Shown here one piece after another: positions 5,870 through 6,605 of a stretch of DNA of 6,605 bases (position 1 is the stretch's first letter; the number at the start of each line of letters is the position of its first letter). The DNA comes from an uncultured Oscillospiraceae bacterium. GTDB taxonomy: Bacteria; Bacillota; Clostridia; Oscillospirales; Oscillospiraceae. Both the position numbers and the translations under genes were made by a program. The notes under the pieces were generated by a model. The model searched no databases and was not told where the DNA came from. It saw only the letters and a list, made by a program, of their open reading frames with translations. Location of the stretch: contig CABVDR010000101.1 in the NCBI GenBank assembly GCA_902497145.1, positions 1 through 6,605 on the forward strand, written 5' to 3'.

Positions 5870-5895
5870 CCTACTTTTCTTTCAAGAAAAGTAGG
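5870..5895 (-). repeat. Long perfect inverted repeat just after the valS stop
   Basis: CCTACTTTTCTT and AAGAAAAGTAGG form 12-bp arms with only 2 bases between them, beginning 4 nt after the valS stop codon. In the transcript this is an A/U-rich hairpin. With the 7-bp hairpin and the terminator it makes three stems in a row within 91 bases. It may be a dispersed intergenic repeat of this bacterial group, a guess that needs a genome search. Confidence 0.6.
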
Positions 5896-5899
5896 GAAG

Positions 5900-6605
5900 T
5901 TACATGGACTGAAGCTGCTCCTGAAGCTTGGCCACCAGGTCGGTGAGCTTGACGGCGCGCTCCTTCTCAGCCTCTACGACATGAGCGGGAGCCTTGTTGA
6001 CAAAGCCGGGGTTGTTGAGCTTGGTGTTCAGCTTCTCCAGCTCGGCGCTGTTCTTCTTGAGCTCCTTCTCCATGCGGGCCTTCTCTTTCTCCAGGTCCAC
6101 CAACTCGGCCAGAGGCATGGACAGCTGAGCCACGTGGGTGACCACGGTGACGGTGCCGGACGCCTCAGGGGCCACGCCGCTGTCCACAATGGATACCTCA
6201 CTGGCGTAGGCCAGCTTCTTGAGGAAGGGGATACCCAGCTCAAAGATGGCCTTCTCGTTGGTGGCCACGGTGAGGTGCGCCTTCTTGGAGGGGGGCACGT
6301 TCATCTCGCTGCGGCGGGTACGGACGGCACGAATGGCGTCCATGATGAGCTCCATGGCCTTCTCTTCCTCGGGGAAGTTGTGGCTGTCGGTGACCTGAGG
6401 CCACTGGGACAGCATGAGGAAGTCGCCCTCATGGGGCAGAGCCTGCCAGATCTCCTCGGTGATGAAGGGCATGAAGGGGTGCAGCAGCTTGAGCATGTCG
6501 GTGAGGACGTAGCACAGCACCTGCTGAGCCCGGATCTTGCTGTCCTCGTCGTCGCCCTGGAGGCGGGTCTTGGTGAGCTCGATATACCAGTCGCAGTAGT
6601 CGTCC
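5900..6605 (-). CDS. valS: Valyl-tRNA synthetase, C-terminal part (5' end beyond the window)
   Basis: ValRS charges tRNA-Val with valine in the cytoplasm. The 234 codons visible, open at the right edge, begin DDYCDWYIELTKTRL, a hallmark of the ValRS anticodon-binding domain. They continue with LLHPFMPFITEEIWQALPH and RAVRTRRSEMNVPPSKK. The last ~75 residues, from about LAELVDLEKEKARMEKELKK on, form the C-terminal coiled-coil arm that contacts tRNA, with the usual NPGFVNKAPAHVVEAEKE. The stop is TAA at 5900-5902. The catalytic HIGH and KMSKS motifs, the editing domain and the promoter region (often T-box controlled in Firmicutes) lie outside. Full-length ValRS is about 880 residues, so roughly a quarter is seen. 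Nothing is unusual in the part present. Confidence 0.97.
   Translation of the reverse strand, partial: DDYCDWYIELTKTRLQGDDEDSKIRAQQVLCYVLTDMLKLLHPFMPFITEEIWQALPHEGDFLMLSQWPQVTDSHNFPEEEKAMELIMDAIRAVRTRRSEMNVPPSKKAHLTVATNEKAIFELGIPFLKKLAYASEVSIVDSGVAPEASGTVTVVTHVAQLSMPLAELVDLEKEKARMEKELKKNSAELEKLNTKLNNPGFVNKAPAHVVEAEKERAVKLTDLVAKLQEQLQSM

Overview
The window looks like chromosomal DNA from a spore-forming, gut-type Clostridia bacterium, probably near the Oscillospiraceae (Flavonifractor/Lawsonibacter-like). The reasons are GC-rich coding with strong AGGAGG ribosome sites, TTG starts, a Gly-X-Thr collagen-like protein of the spore-surface type, and butanol-dehydrogenase-type metabolism. This placement is inference; there is no rRNA or other marker to test it.

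Layout. From 1 to 494 on the minus strand runs the N-terminal part of a collagen-like protein that leaves the window at the left edge. It has a Cys/Pro-rich head, then an unbroken Gly-X-Y tract, partly built of 36-bp tandem repeats. Its leader carries a U-tailed hairpin and a possible sporulation-type (sigma-K-like) promoter. Divergent from it, a plus-strand cluster runs from 639 to 3659: an iron-dependent alcohol dehydrogenase broken by an in-frame TAG at codon 53, an intact glycerol kinase (glpK), and an 84-residue acidic protein of unknown function. A strong bidirectional terminator (about 3664-3702) separates this cluster from convergent minus-strand genes: a membrane-anchored glycerophosphodiester phosphodiesterase (3705-4571), an aldo/keto reductase with a C-terminal 2x[4Fe-4S] domain (4679-5701), and the C-terminal third or less of valyl-tRNA synthetase (valS, 5900 to the right edge). 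Both minus-strand metabolic genes have good vegetative promoter matches directly upstream. valS is followed by a stack of three hairpins, the last a canonical terminator.

How the genes fit. GlpK (glycerol to glycerol-3-phosphate) and the phosphodiesterase (glycerophosphodiesters to glycerol-3-phosphate plus alcohol) feed the same pool from opposite strands. The alcohol dehydrogenase and aldo/keto reductase would handle aldehyde or ketone reduction, but the former is probably inactive here. The collagen-like gene and valS are functionally unrelated neighbours. No mobile element, CRISPR array, RNA gene or defence system is visible, and I do not see a convincing new multi-gene system. The items most worth checking are the collagen-like gene with its leader, the amber codon in the dehydrogenase, and the triple-hairpin module after valS.
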